Source: a bacterium (GTDB taxonomy: Bacteria; Bdellovibrionota_B; Oligoflexia; Silvanigrellales; Silvanigrellaceae). Taken from it: a stretch of 64,000 bases of DNA. A program made the position numbers and the translations under genes. Where the stretch lies: assembly GCA_009918675.1 (NCBI GenBank), contig RGDM01000009.1, forward strand, positions 1 to 64,000. The letters run 5' to 3'. The notes beneath the pieces were generated by a model. The model made no database searches. It was not told the DNA's origin and was given only the letters and a program-made list of their open reading frames with translations. This document shows, in pieces, positions 26,663 through 36,400 of the stretch (position 1 is the stretch's first letter; each line of letters begins with the position of its first letter).

Positions 26663-28078
26663 ATGACCTCACAAAAAAATGCTCCCCGTCGCCCGACTTC
26701 ATCAGCTCGCAGTTCGGCTGCGTCTGAACGGACGAGCAGGCCAATGCCCCGCAATACGAAACCAACTGTCGACGTCCTGGGTGGTCCCATCCCTAAAGGG
26801 CCACGCTCCGGAACCACGCGGCGAATGATGCTGAACAAAGACGGACAGCCGCAAAAGGTTTTTCACGAAACCGTGTGTCGCGTTCTGGATCAATGCCAAT
26901 CCTGCCCAATGCTCGATCTCGATTACCGCGATCAGCTCGTTTTCAAGACCAACGAATTCAAAAAGAAGCTCTCCGAGGCGGGCCTGACAGGAACTCAGGC
27001 TGTTGCTGAGTGTCTGCCCTCTCCCGATCGCTTTGGCTACCGCCATTCTGCAAAACTCGTGGTCAGCGATAAATTCGCCCATCCTGACCGCCGCTACATA
27101 AATATCGGACTCTATAAACCAGGCACACACCAGGTCGTTGATGTGGGCGACTGTCCTATACAACACTATCGGCTGAACAAAATTCTCAGCTTCATGCGGG
27201 TTGCGATTCGCGAGCAAAAACTTAGTGTTTACGACGAACGTGCCCGCGAAGGCCTCTTGAGATACATTGTTGTGCGAACAGCACAGAACAGTAAAGACGC
27301 GCTTGTCACTTTGGTTGTTACCTCCGCCGATAAACTCAAGCTTCGACCTTTCGCCCGAATGTTGATGGAGCGGCTTGATTTTGTGACAGGCGTGCTCATG
27401 CACGTAAACGACTCCTCCGGAAATGCAGTTTTTCAGGTTGCCAATGAAGGGGAAAGCAATGATTCAGCGCTTTCAGGGCAAACAACTTTGCTCGCTGGAG
27501 AAGATTGCTTGCGCGATTCGATTGCGAACCTTCAACTGAGAATTTCCTCAACCAGCTTTTTTCAGATCAACCCTGCAGTTGCAGAACGCGCTTACTTTCG
27601 AATGATGGAATGGCTTTCACCTAAAGCGGGTGAAAAAGCTGTTGATGTTTATTGCGGAGTGGGTTCTCTTGCGCTGCTCCTGGCGCGCGGCGGCTGTAAA
27701 GTAACGGCCATTGAAGAAACCTCCTCAAGCATTGCCGACGCCCACGAAAATGCTTTGGTGAACTCATTACAGGACATACGCTTTCATGCTGGTCGTGCCG
27801 AAACAGTACTGCCCAACTTGTTCAGCAATGGCTCTCTCACAAAGGCCGACCTCGTGACCGTGAATCCGTCTCGACGCGGATGCCAACCTGAAGTCATCAA
27901 ACAACTTGCCGCCCTCAAACCTCGCGCTCTTGCCTACATGAGCTGTAACCCAGACACCCTGCTGCGCGACCTGCGTCAATTTGAGGAACTGGGTTACAAG
28001 GCGCGCGCCTTTGAACTTTATGATATGTTCCCGGGAAGTCGTCATTACGAGGTTGTAACTCTGCTGACACCGCACTGA
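26663..28078 (+). CDS. RNA uracil-C5 methyltransferase of the TrmA/RlmC/RlmD family
   Basis: A 471-residue SAM-dependent m5U methyltransferase. An N-terminal extension rich in Arg/Ser/Pro precedes a CxxC-type cluster (CRVLDQCQSCPM) plus a later DCPIQ, consistent with the Fe-S cluster of RlmC/RlmD. The SAM motif is VDVYCGVGSLAL; the catalytic Cys is in MSCNP; the base Glu is in SRHYEVVTLL. The usual NPPR motif reads NPSRRG. ATG at 26663 has AAGGA 6 bases upstream; the frame extends to a TTG at 26609. Which RNA position it modifies cannot be told. It is 11 bases from the next gene. Confidence 0.9.
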   Translation: MTSQKNAPRRPTSSARSSAASERTSRPMPRNTKPTVDVLGGPIPKGPRSGTTRRMMLNKDGQPQKVFHETVCRVLDQCQSCPMLDLDYRDQLVFKTNEFKKKLSEAGLTGTQAVAECLPSPDRFGYRHSAKLVVSDKFAHPDRRYINIGLYKPGTHQVVDVGDCPIQHYRLNKILSFMRVAIREQKLSVYDERAREGLLRYIVVRTAQNSKDALVTLVVTSADKLKLRPFARMLMERLDFVTGVLMHVNDSSGNAVFQVANEGESNDSALSGQTTLLAGEDCLRDSIANLQLRISSTSFFQINPAVAERAYFRMMEWLSPKAGEKAVDVYCGVGSLALLLARGGCKVTAIEETSSSIADAHENALVNSLQDIRFHAGRAETVLPNLFSNGSLTKADLVTVNPSRRGCQPEVIKQLAALKPRALAYMSCNPDTLLRDLRQFEELGYKARAFELYDMFPGSRHYEVVTLLTPH

Positions 28079-28089
28079 AGGGACAAACC

Positions 28090-29523
28090 ATGTTTAAAAA
28101 GAGTGTGGTTCTTGCAATTCTTGCAGCCGCACTGTTTTTTTACGTCCGCCATCAACGCAGACAACCACTTACAATTGTCGAGAGCCCGGCGAGCGGTGAA
28201 CCTGTAGCAGTTCAGAGCGCAACCGCAGTTGCGCCGGTCATTATTTCAAACACATCAACTCAGAGTTCAGCAAAAAATAACAGCAGCAGCGCAAAACCAA
28301 TCGAAGCAAAGCAGGCAAATACCTTCGATGCTTATGCCCATTTCCAAATGGGAAATTATGAAGGTGCAGTTGCACAACTCAAAGGTGCACTTAAATTTCG
28401 ACCACAAGACGAGCTTCTCAGACGCAATCTCGCAACTGCACTCTTAGCCCTTGGCTTTTATAAATTGCAGAAAAAAGAAGTGTCGGACGCTGAGTCGAGC
28501 TTCGATGAATCGGCACGGCTCGGCAATCCTGATGCGCGAAAGGCTCTTGCAGCTCTCAAGCTTCGGCAAGGACAAATCGAATCCGCACGTGAACTTTTCG
28601 AAGACCTTTCCAAAACAGGCGTCGACCCGGACAGTCTAAAGATTCTCATTGACCTCGCACTCAGCCAAGATGAACTTGAACGAGCCGACGACCTGCTCAC
28701 ACGCATGACCGACATGCTTGGCAAACCTGAGGTTGCGCAACAAAGTAACATCAGCGAGTTGATGGTTTTTATTGATTCTCGCAAGAAGCGACTTGAGCAA
28801 AAAAAGAACTACTTACGCGCTCAAGATGTCTTAAGCCGACAAGGCATTGAGGTGAGTTATTCGTCCGCAGATCTGCGTCCAACGGCAGATGCAGTTGCGC
28901 GCGCGATTGAGAGCGTTCATGCGCGGCTGTCGCTAATTCTTGGCCCCCTTCCCGCACATGCACGTCTGCGCGCGTGGCTGGTTCCAACCAACGACTTCAA
29001 CAGCCTAACCGGTGCACCACCTTGGGCAGCCGCAGTTTTTGATGGCTATATCCGAATCCCGGTTGGACGGAGTAGTAACGGACGACAGGTCAGCAATGAG
29101 ATCCTCGAACGACTCGCGCAACACGAAACAACCCATGCTTATATGTACGCTTTTTGTGGCGACGTTCTCCCATCGTGGATCGGCGAGGGCCTTGCACAGA
29201 TCTACGAAGGAAGAAATGTTCAGCAAAGCCAAACAGATCTGCTTCGCACTGTAGGGCGCAAAGCGTTGTTCAGTGTCGAACCTGAACTTGAACATCCATT
29301 CACTGAGGCGGGCAGCATCCTGGTCAGCCGCTTGTATTCCCGCTCACATCTTCTTGTGAATGCGATGTCGCGCGAAGGTGGTGGGGTTGTTGCCACATGG
29401 CAACGGGTTTTGTCGTCAGTTTGTATCCAACGCCGCTCGCTGCCCGAAACCCTTCAAGAGCAGTTCTCAGTCAGCTCAGTTGTAGATCTCTGGGCACGCT
29501 ATTTTTCACAGCCTGAACCTTGA
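28090..29523 (+). CDS. Membrane-anchored TPR protein with a gluzincin metallopeptidase domain
   Basis: The 477-residue product has an N-terminal anchor (residues 4-19), a Ser/Ala-rich linker, TPR-like repeats (about 78-220) and a C-terminal domain with the zinc motif HETTH (His345, Glu346, His349) and a downstream third ligand Glu366 in WIGEGLAQ. This is the gluzincin pattern of the peptidase MA-like families. The catalytic domain probably faces the periplasm. AGGGAC precedes the ATG. It probably shares a transcript with the methyltransferase gene and is convergent with cheV. Confidence 0.85.
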   Translation: MFKKSVVLAILAAALFFYVRHQRRQPLTIVESPASGEPVAVQSATAVAPVIISNTSTQSSAKNNSSSAKPIEAKQANTFDAYAHFQMGNYEGAVAQLKGALKFRPQDELLRRNLATALLALGFYKLQKKEVSDAESSFDESARLGNPDARKALAALKLRQGQIESARELFEDLSKTGVDPDSLKILIDLALSQDELERADDLLTRMTDMLGKPEVAQQSNISELMVFIDSRKKRLEQKKNYLRAQDVLSRQGIEVSYSSADLRPTADAVARAIESVHARLSLILGPLPAHARLRAWLVPTNDFNSLTGAPPWAAAVFDGYIRIPVGRSSNGRQVSNEILERLAQHETTHAYMYAFCGDVLPSWIGEGLAQIYEGRNVQQSQTDLLRTVGRKALFSVEPELEHPFTEAGSILVSRLYSRSHLLVNAMSREGGGVVATWQRVLSSVCIQRRSLPETLQEQFSVSSVVDLWARYFSQPEP

Positions 29524-29601
29524 TATCGAAGGATCAATAAAAAGATTTATTTCATACCGCCGATGACATTCCCCCCGGGTGGAGCATAGCAACTGTTGGA
29601 T

Positions 29602-30639
29602 TCATGAAGCCGCTCTATCCTCTTGCATGAGAACGCTCAGACATGTTTCAACCGCTGCAAGCAGATCGCGCTTGTTGAATTTTCCAATAAACGCATCGGC
29701 GCCTGCCGCCAAAGCGCGCTCCTTGTTCACTTCACCCGTCAGACTCGAGTGAAGAAGCAGCGGTGTGTTTATAAACCTTGCGTCGGTTCTCATCCGGCGA
29801 ACGAGTGAATAGCCATCGAGGCGCGGCATCTCGACATCAGAAATAATCATAAAAGGGATATCGCGACCCTGCAGACGCAGACTCTCTTGCCAAGCTTGCT
29901 CACCATCCCCACACTCCAAAACGTCGCAAGGGAAACTGCGAACAATCTCTAGCAAAGCGCGGCGGGCTGTTGTTGAGTCATCAACAATCAAAACAACAGG
30001 AGTTTTCTGGATGCGACCGACGGATTGCAAAAGCTGCAGCGATTGTAAACTTTGCAAAACAGGAGGACGTTCGGCTGGAGCGGCTGATCGCGCGAATTCT
30101 TGTCCCTCTATTTCTGACAAAACCTTTTCAAAGTCGATGATAAATACAAATTTCCGCTTCTCATCGAGCATCATGCCGGTGATTCCACCAAACAGATCCT
30201 TCTGCGGTGGCATGACTTCGTTCCAACTAACACGGCGAATCCGCCGCGCATGAGCGACCACAAAACCCGTCATGCGGCCAGAAAACTCGGTGACCAAAAC
30301 CTGCGCAGAAGAGTTCAGCGGTTCTTGGCTAAAGCCAAGCGCACAGGCCAAATGGATGGCTGGAATTGGAACTCCGCGCAGCTGAAAAACACCCAACACC
30401 TCTGGCCTTTTGCCAAGCGATGGCTCAAGGACTGGAAGACGAATCACTTCCCGAACCTTTGCGACATTGACTGCAAACACTGTAGGTTCAAAGATCTGTT
30501 CTTCAGTGCTTTCTTGCTGCGTCTCAAGCAAAGGACTTATGGGTTGCTTGCGCGTGAGCGTGAACTCAATCAGCTCAAAAAGATTGCTGCCAATAGGGAT
30601 TTGCCCGGTTCCACTTTGCGTCGACACATCAGCCTCCAT
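29602..30639 (-). CDS. cheV: CheV-type chemotaxis coupling protein (CheW + receiver)
   Basis: The 345-residue product carries a CheW-like domain (about 18-180), which couples chemoreceptors to CheA, and a C-terminal receiver (about 214-338) with D220/D221, phospho-acceptor D268 in SDVEMP and K320. Between them lies a short Leu-Gln repeat linker (195-206). The CheW part contains about 20 extra residues (38-52) relative to a minimal domain. Start choice: ATG at 30639 or GTG at 30627, which has GAGG 5 bases upstream. No other che gene is nearby, so this is an orphan locus. A FliA-like promoter candidate lies at 30681-30706. Confidence 0.92.
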   Translation of the reverse strand: MEADVSTQSGTGQIPIGSNLFELIEFTLTRKQPISPLLETQQESTEEQIFEPTVFAVNVAKVREVIRLPVLEPSLGKRPEVLGVFQLRGVPIPAIHLACALGFSQEPLNSSAQVLVTEFSGRMTGFVVAHARRIRRVSWNEVMPPQKDLFGGITGMMLDEKRKFVFIIDFEKVLSEIEGQEFARSAAPAERPPVLQSLQSLQLLQSVGRIQKTPVVLIVDDSTTARRALLEIVRSFPCDVLECGDGEQAWQESLRLQGRDIPFMIISDVEMPRLDGYSLVRRMRTDARFINTPLLLHSSLTGEVNKERALAAGADAFIGKFNKRDLLAAVETCLSVLMQEDRAAS

Positions 30640-30680
30640 GAGCCAATTGCACGTCCGACTCTGCGCAAAATTGCTTCTTC

Positions 30681-30706
30681 ATGTCGGCAATTTATTCACC
30701 TGTTTA
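30681..30706 (-). promoter_or_regulatory. Candidate FliA (sigma-28) type promoter for cheV
   Basis: On the minus strand GCCGACAT matches the -10 consensus GCCGATAA at six of eight positions. TAAA lies 14 bases upstream, one base short of the usual 15. The element is about 40 bases before the cheV ATG. The gene function fits a flagellar-class promoter; the motif was found by eye. Confidence 0.4.
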
Positions 30707-30822
30707 AGAGTTCTGTCGACTTCTTGACACAGTCGCTCTTTTCCTTTGATTCTTGCGAGTTGGACGAGGTCACGAGGTCTAATAGACTAGCTATGTTCAA
30801 ACGCAGACGAAGGAGTCATGCC

Positions 30823-31119
30823 GTGGTCCACCTGTTGAGTTTTGTCTTTGATGCCATCACTTACCTTCTCCGACTCTATTCAATACTCCTCTTTGCTGCG
30901 GCAATTTTGCGACTTGCACGAGCTGATGAATCATCCATCATCGGCCGCATGGTTTTCCCGTTGACAGACCCTCCAGCAAACGCACTTCGCCGGCGTTTTC
31001 CAAAGCTCGTTGTCTACAGCTCAGGCGCATATATTGATTTCAGTCCGCTCGTCTTAATTATTTCAGTTGAGCTTATTATCATGTTGATTGGTCATCTGCG
31101 CGCTTTCTTGGCGGCATGA
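30823..31119 (+). CDS. YggT-family membrane protein
   Basis: GTG at 30823 is chosen because AAGGAG lies 7 bases upstream and the product (98 residues) then starts directly at the first hydrophobic segment, as in YggT proteins. Two membrane segments flank a loop with the family features LTDPPANALRR and YIDFSPLVL. YggT proteins are small inner-membrane proteins linked in various bacteria to osmotic stress, division-site or photosystem-associated functions; the precise role is unknown. The frame upstream to 30250 runs antisense through cheV and is not part of the gene. Confidence 0.88.
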   Translation: MVHLLSFVFDAITYLLRLYSILLFAAAILRLARADESSIIGRMVFPLTDPPANALRRRFPKLVVYSSGAYIDFSPLVLIISVELIIMLIGHLRAFLAA

Positions 31120-31160
31120 TCCGGACTCAATACGAAATCTGAGAAGGGAAGCAAAGCAAA

Positions 31161-31889
31161 GTGAAAGCAAGCGTCGCAGGTCAGTACAAATTACCTTCGA
31201 TGATACTGCTCATAGGCTGCATCATTTTAACACCCAACAGCTTGTGGCTAAACCAAGCTCGCAGTGACAAAGCAAACTCCATCGCGATTAAAGAAAGACC
31301 TAGCGCATCATTCTTTTCATTCGGACATCAAGAGTTTGCTTCCATTCTGATCGCCTTGCAGGGGCTCTCTTCCACTGTCAACGCATGGTCAATGGCTTCA
31401 TCACCGGAGGCGAATCCTGAACTGCGTGAACGGGTCAATAAGAAATTTGATGAGTTTCTAACAAACCTGCCATTACTTGCAAAAGAGTCGCTGGGGATGA
31501 GAGAAATCTTTCTTTTTCCAGCGAGCTATTTGGCTTTCGAGCGCAATGACATCGACCGTGCCATTGAAGTTGCTCAAGCAGGAGCGAAAGATCCGCGCCT
31601 GGAAGTGGACCTCATTCTTTCGGTTGCTTACCTGACTCATATTTTCAAAGGCGATTTCAACTCCACCGCAGCAGCATATGAACGCGTCTTGGTTCATTTT
31701 CCAAGCTCAACCTGGCTTAAAAATGTCATTGCTGAACTGCGCGCAGGGCGAGATCCTCTGGTTCGTCCTGGCAAGGATCGCACACTTGCATGCAAGATGT
31801 TGAACAATGCATTTCCCCTGGCACGAGACCGGCTCATTAAGCGAAAAATTTGCACCGAAGAAATTGGCAACAGCAAGGAAACGCAATGA
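31161..31889 (+). CDS. Membrane-associated protein, partner of an ABC transporter
   Basis: A 242-residue protein with an N-terminal hydrophobic segment (about 12-30, PSMILLIGCIIL) that acts as an anchor, or as a lipoprotein signal if the LLIGC site is used. The rest is soluble and helical with TPR-like features in the second half (DIDRAIEVAQAGAKD; TAAAYERVLVHFPSS). The start is GTG at 31161. The stop overlaps the ATG of the ABC ATPase (ATGA), so the three genes from here to 33378 form one operon and this protein is likely an accessory periplasmic component. Confidence 0.72.
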   Translation: MKASVAGQYKLPSMILLIGCIILTPNSLWLNQARSDKANSIAIKERPSASFFSFGHQEFASILIALQGLSSTVNAWSMASSPEANPELRERVNKKFDEFLTNLPLLAKESLGMREIFLFPASYLAFERNDIDRAIEVAQAGAKDPRLEVDLILSVAYLTHIFKGDFNSTAAAYERVLVHFPSSTWLKNVIAELRAGRDPLVRPGKDRTLACKMLNNAFPLARDRLIKRKICTEEIGNSKETQ

Positions 31890-32572
31890 CAAATGAATTT
31901 CTCGTTGGCAAAAATCTAAAATACGAATGGCGCAACGACGACATCTTCTCCAAGCGTGCGAAAAAAGTTCTTTGGACGATAGACGAGATCTCTATCCGTC
32001 AACCAGGAATCATTCTTCTGGCAGGTCGCAACGGGGTTGGAAAATCAACGCTTCTGCGCTGTCTGCTCGGTCTCATGCGCCCCACCCACGGCGAGGTTTT
32101 TTGGTTTGGAGAACAGCAAATTCCTCGCGGTAAAATAGGTTACATCCCCGAACTCCCGGTTTTACCCACGCGAGTCAAGGTCAGGGAATTTTTAAGTAGC
32201 CTGCTCGGAAAGTCAGCTGTTGAAATTGAAAAACTTCAAAATGACTTTTTCAAGAAAGAAACTCTGCAGATCACATCGCTTCTCGACCGCGATGTTCAGC
32301 TGTTATCAAAGGGTCAACAACAACGCCTTTTGCTGACGCTTGCGCTTGCAGGATCTCCAAAGGGTTTTGTTCTTGATGAACCCTTTTCGGGACTCGACCC
32401 CTGGGCACGTGCGGAACTCGCCGAGCTGCTTGCCGAGCTGTGCACTCGGGGGCATTTTTTGCTCATATCAAGCCACGATGCTCCCGCACGCTTGCGTTTA
32501 GAAGTCAAAGAAACCTGGCTGATAGAAAATGAACAGCTCCTGGTGCAACCAGGCTGCATTATTCCGGAGTGA
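31886..32572 (+). CDS. ABC transporter ATP-binding protein (ABC-2 type)
   Basis: A 228-residue ABC ATPase with Walker A GRNGVGKST, signature LLSKGQQQR (SKGQ rather than SGGQ), Walker B GFVLDEPFSGLDP and the switch His in SSHD. It resembles the CcmA/NatA group of exporter or gliding-type ATPases. AAGGA lies 6 bases before the ATG, which overlaps the upstream stop. The next gene encodes the permease. The substrate is unknown. Confidence 0.92.
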   Translation: MTNEFLVGKNLKYEWRNDDIFSKRAKKVLWTIDEISIRQPGIILLAGRNGVGKSTLLRCLLGLMRPTHGEVFWFGEQQIPRGKIGYIPELPVLPTRVKVREFLSSLLGKSAVEIEKLQNDFFKKETLQITSLLDRDVQLLSKGQQQRLLLTLALAGSPKGFVLDEPFSGLDPWARAELAELLAELCTRGHFLLISSHDAPARLRLEVKETWLIENEQLLVQPGCIIPE

Positions 32573-32574
32573 AC

Positions 32575-33378
32575 ATGTTACAGACTTCAGGAATATTCAA
32601 ACTAACACTCCGCGAGAATTTACGCGGACAAGTGCTTTGGACAAGCACTTTGGTTGGCTCTGTTCTACTCATTCTCACCGGTGTGATTGGCGGAATTGCA
32701 CTGTCACATGAGAATCGGGTTGTTGACGTTTTTTCTTACTTTATCTCCGACCAACTTCTGTTGCTTGTTGGAATCTTCTCTGGCGCAAGCCTCTGCTCAA
32801 ACGATTTCTCGGCGCGGGGAATGGCCGAATTATACATTCCTGCAGGAGTGAGTCGGCATGCGCTTTTTCTTGCCCGCTTAAACGCCTATGCTTTTATGCT
32901 ACTCTTGGTCTCAATGGCGCTCTATTGTTTGAAAATCTTTTTGCTTCCGCAGCTCGCCGACGTGCCAACTGCGCTGAATCTCAAAATTCAATGTGTGATG
33001 ATCATCTTCAGCTGGCTCAAAAGCACAACAGCTCTTGCCATTGCCGCATTCTTCGGATGCCTCGCACGCCCGCTTTTTGCCTCACTCGCCACCCTAATTC
33101 TCTTCTCAATTGGCCATCTCACGTCGACATTTGACAGCCTTTTAACCAGCGCACAACTGAGTCGAGCAAACGACACTCTTGGCCTGCTCTACGGCCCACT
33201 CTATTTCGCATTGAAAATCTGGAACCCAAGCCTACTGACTGTCGAAAGCTTGAATGGTGAATGGTTGATCCCCGCAGGTCAGGCAATACTGCTGGCAATC
33301 AGCTGGAGCGCCGGGTTTATCCTCTGTGCAGTCGCGCTGGCACTCTTTCGAATCAACAGTATGAATATTCGCCAGTGA
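32575..33378 (+). CDS. ABC-2 type transporter permease
   Basis: A 267-residue polytopic protein with about six hydrophobic segments and no binding-protein-dependent EAA loop, consistent with an ABC-2 permease such as the CcmB/NatB or gliding GldF group. ATG at 32575 has CCGGAG 5 bases upstream; an in-frame GTG at 32569 overlaps the ATPase stop. It completes the three-gene unit and is convergent with the large kinase gene 39 bases away. Confidence 0.88.
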   Translation: MLQTSGIFKLTLRENLRGQVLWTSTLVGSVLLILTGVIGGIALSHENRVVDVFSYFISDQLLLLVGIFSGASLCSNDFSARGMAELYIPAGVSRHALFLARLNAYAFMLLLVSMALYCLKIFLLPQLADVPTALNLKIQCVMIIFSWLKSTTALAIAAFFGCLARPLFASLATLILFSIGHLTSTFDSLLTSAQLSRANDTLGLLYGPLYFALKIWNPSLLTVESLNGEWLIPAGQAILLAISWSAGFILCAVALALFRINSMNIRQ

Positions 33379-33417
33379 GATTTTTTTAGAGAAATTTCCA
33401 GTTCAAAAGCGACGCGT

Positions 33418-36400
33418 TCACGCGACATTCTTTTTATTGGCCTGGGTTGCGTCAAACAGAAGAGCAATTGCTGAGAATTCGTTCGGCAAATGACCATTCG
33501 CCAAAATCCGATTTAACATCAAGCCACGAGATCGCTTTTGATTCAGATATTCCTCGATAAACCCGTTTTGTGAAAACTGGGAATTGATTTCACGGAACCG
33601 TGAATCTTGATTTAATAACCATCCGGCCTGAGTTCCTGCAAGCAAACGGCGCCTTTCGCGGTAAACCAAGCGATCGAGGCGCAAGACTCCTCCAAGCTCA
33701 AGTAGCAATTCACGCTCCACTCGCGAACTTCCAGCGAAGATGACATTTTCATGGCCAAAGAAACATTCCTGGGCTTCATTCGCTTGCGTGTCGAGCAGGA
33801 TTGCATTGACGCTGACACGTTCAAAACGCTGGCCAACTGCAGCTCGTTCCAACAATATTCCAACATCTGCCGAAAATCGCATCGCGAATCGATCTAAGCC
33901 AAGAGCTTCTCCCGCGACGCGCAGCGATTCAACAAGCAGCGTCGAATAATGACGGAAGAGTCCTCCCACATCTGCGGCAGCATTTTCACTGCTCGCCTCA
34001 AAACTCCAATTCAACATAAGCACACGGGTCAGCCCCAGCGAAAAGATTTGTGTTCCTATTTGGTCGCCTCTGTGCAAGCGTCCCAACTCCTCGAGAATAA
34101 TTCCTTCAGAAAACGGCAGCTGAACAACCTCAAGAGATGGCATTTGAACATGTTCACCATGATGCGTCGAAGAATTTAACATCCCTGCAAATGAGATATT
34201 AAAGGCCGTATGACGCGCCAGAAGCAGCAAGTCCATTTCTGCGTCTTTTGAGGTGAATTGACTCAACGATACGCGGCTCATTGCCATCCAACCAAAAAAT
34301 CTATCAGCCTGCTTAAGTGCCACATACACAGCATAAGGTGTATCTATAGGTGCGTGGTCAACCCGCGTATTCAACTGTGTCGCAACCTCTAAAATCCGTG
34401 TTGCAGGCTCGGACATAGGCTGCTCATCGCGAATGACCTCGTCGGCATTTTGTGGAGACAAACTCCAGACGTGTTGATCTTGATTATCATCACCAGCACC
34501 TACCGGAACGAGCCGCATCGGATCGTCGTGAAAGCGAGGTAAATATTTAACCAGCTCCACTTCCAATGTCTTTGGCCCCACTGGCTGATCTGAAAGGTTC
34601 TGCAGGAATAGATTGCTGTCGTCGACCCATTGAACTGTCGGCTTATAAATGGCTTTTTCCTCTGAACCTGACACAAACAACAAACTTAACGGCGACGAGA
34701 GAATCTTTGCTCCAACCCGCGCAGATTGGTTGATATAATGATTCACCGTCTGAGGTTCGCGCTTCATCACCAACCAACTTTCGATGATGTGAGTGAGAGC
34801 GATCCCGGATGTTCGCCTCCGGAAACTTATCTTCTCAGCTTCAGCGAGTAGCTCTGGAAAATGATGTTGGAGTGGAAGATTCAAACGACGACACAAGGAC
34901 AGCAACTGACGCTCGAGTAACTTCCAACCCCGGTCATGGGCGGATCTGTAGCATTCGGCGAAATAATCCATACAGCGCACTTGATCCATTTCACTACAAA
35001 TCAACCCCAAAGCCTGCTCAGCGAGAAGCGCAGCAAGATCATTTTGCCCCGATTTGGCAAGATCCTTTGCCTCGCCGAGCGAACGAAGTGCTCTGTTACT
35101 TTCGCCTTTCATGTATTCCATCACGCCTTTAAACAGTGGCGTAAAGGCCGTGCGACGAGGATTGCGTATTCCTTCTGACTTTTGCAAGACGTCGTCGACC
35201 CGATCGAGAAGTCTGAAGAATGAGCGCTTCCATGGCCATCCCTTGACGTTCATCGAAAATGCGAGATAGGGCATAATCAGAGCGCCGCAACGAAGTGCGT
35301 CGCTCACGGGAAGCGAGATCTCACCGAGTGGTCGGCGAACGATTGCCCGCAGTGCAGACACATATGAATCCAGCGATTCTTTGTATTGTCCGGAAACAAA
35401 TTCTTGTAGCGAAACAGACATCGCCTTGAAGATTTCCCCCTCGAGTCCACCTTGTTGCTGGCGAGAAAACTGATCGACAGTTCTGCGCAGCGGATCGAGT
35501 TTGTCGGCGAGTGCGTAGCGGATCACATCTGAGAACAAAAGCAATCCTAAATACTGTCCATTCTCGCCGGCCTCCCGGAGCTTTCGTGCTTGTTTGCTCT
35601 GACTCAAGGACTCCTGCACTGCATTTTGATTGTCAGAACTTGCCTGCGGCGCGTGGGTGTCGGCGAATTCGTTGCGAACCTGCAGAGCATTTGGTTTTTC
35701 ACGCAGGGCGTCAATCTTTCTCCTGCCTCGCACTCTATCAGAGACGTATCCACCGGCATGCATTCCGACCCGCTCATTCCAGAGCATATCCTTTTTCGCG
35801 GTTGCTGTTTCGTTACGGCGCTGCCCCCAAAGCCGAGGCGATGTCGCCCGTATCCACTGCCGCAGTGCATGACTTTCGGTATTGAGCACACCGAATGCGG
35901 GCATCTGGCCTTCTTTTCGCTCATCCAAAACACGAGCTAAACGCTCAGTTCTGCCCATTGGGTAATCCAGCCAAATCGCACGCAATGCACGCACCCAGCG
36001 CGCGATATCAACACGGCCATGAGCTTCCAAATTCCGTTCAAGAGTTTCTGCAATTTCAAAAGCTCGGTTCATTCGCCCCGAACGAAGAAACTGTGCCGCG
36101 ATGAGCATGTTGAAGACAGCAAAGGAACGTGTCGGGCCCTTGCGGTGCAGTTTCATTCGAACCGCGGCAAGCAGAAAACCAAGCGAGTGACCATCGACAC
36201 CATGCGCCTGCGCCAGCGACAAATACATGAGACCCTGGATCTGATTATCGGTCGGCATCTCTTTTTTGAGCGGCCGAATTTGGGCGACGGAATATGCAAT
36301 CGGAAATTGACCGAAACCACTCAACCAGCCGGCAACTCTGGTTATAAATTTGTGCACGGTAGAAAATGGAAAGACGAGTTTTCTGTCGATTGCCTCTGCA

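Noticed and set aside
30250-30822. Open frame joining upstream of the YggT gene
   Set aside because: It runs antisense through cheV. The YggT family start and a strong AAGGAG site place the real start at 30823.
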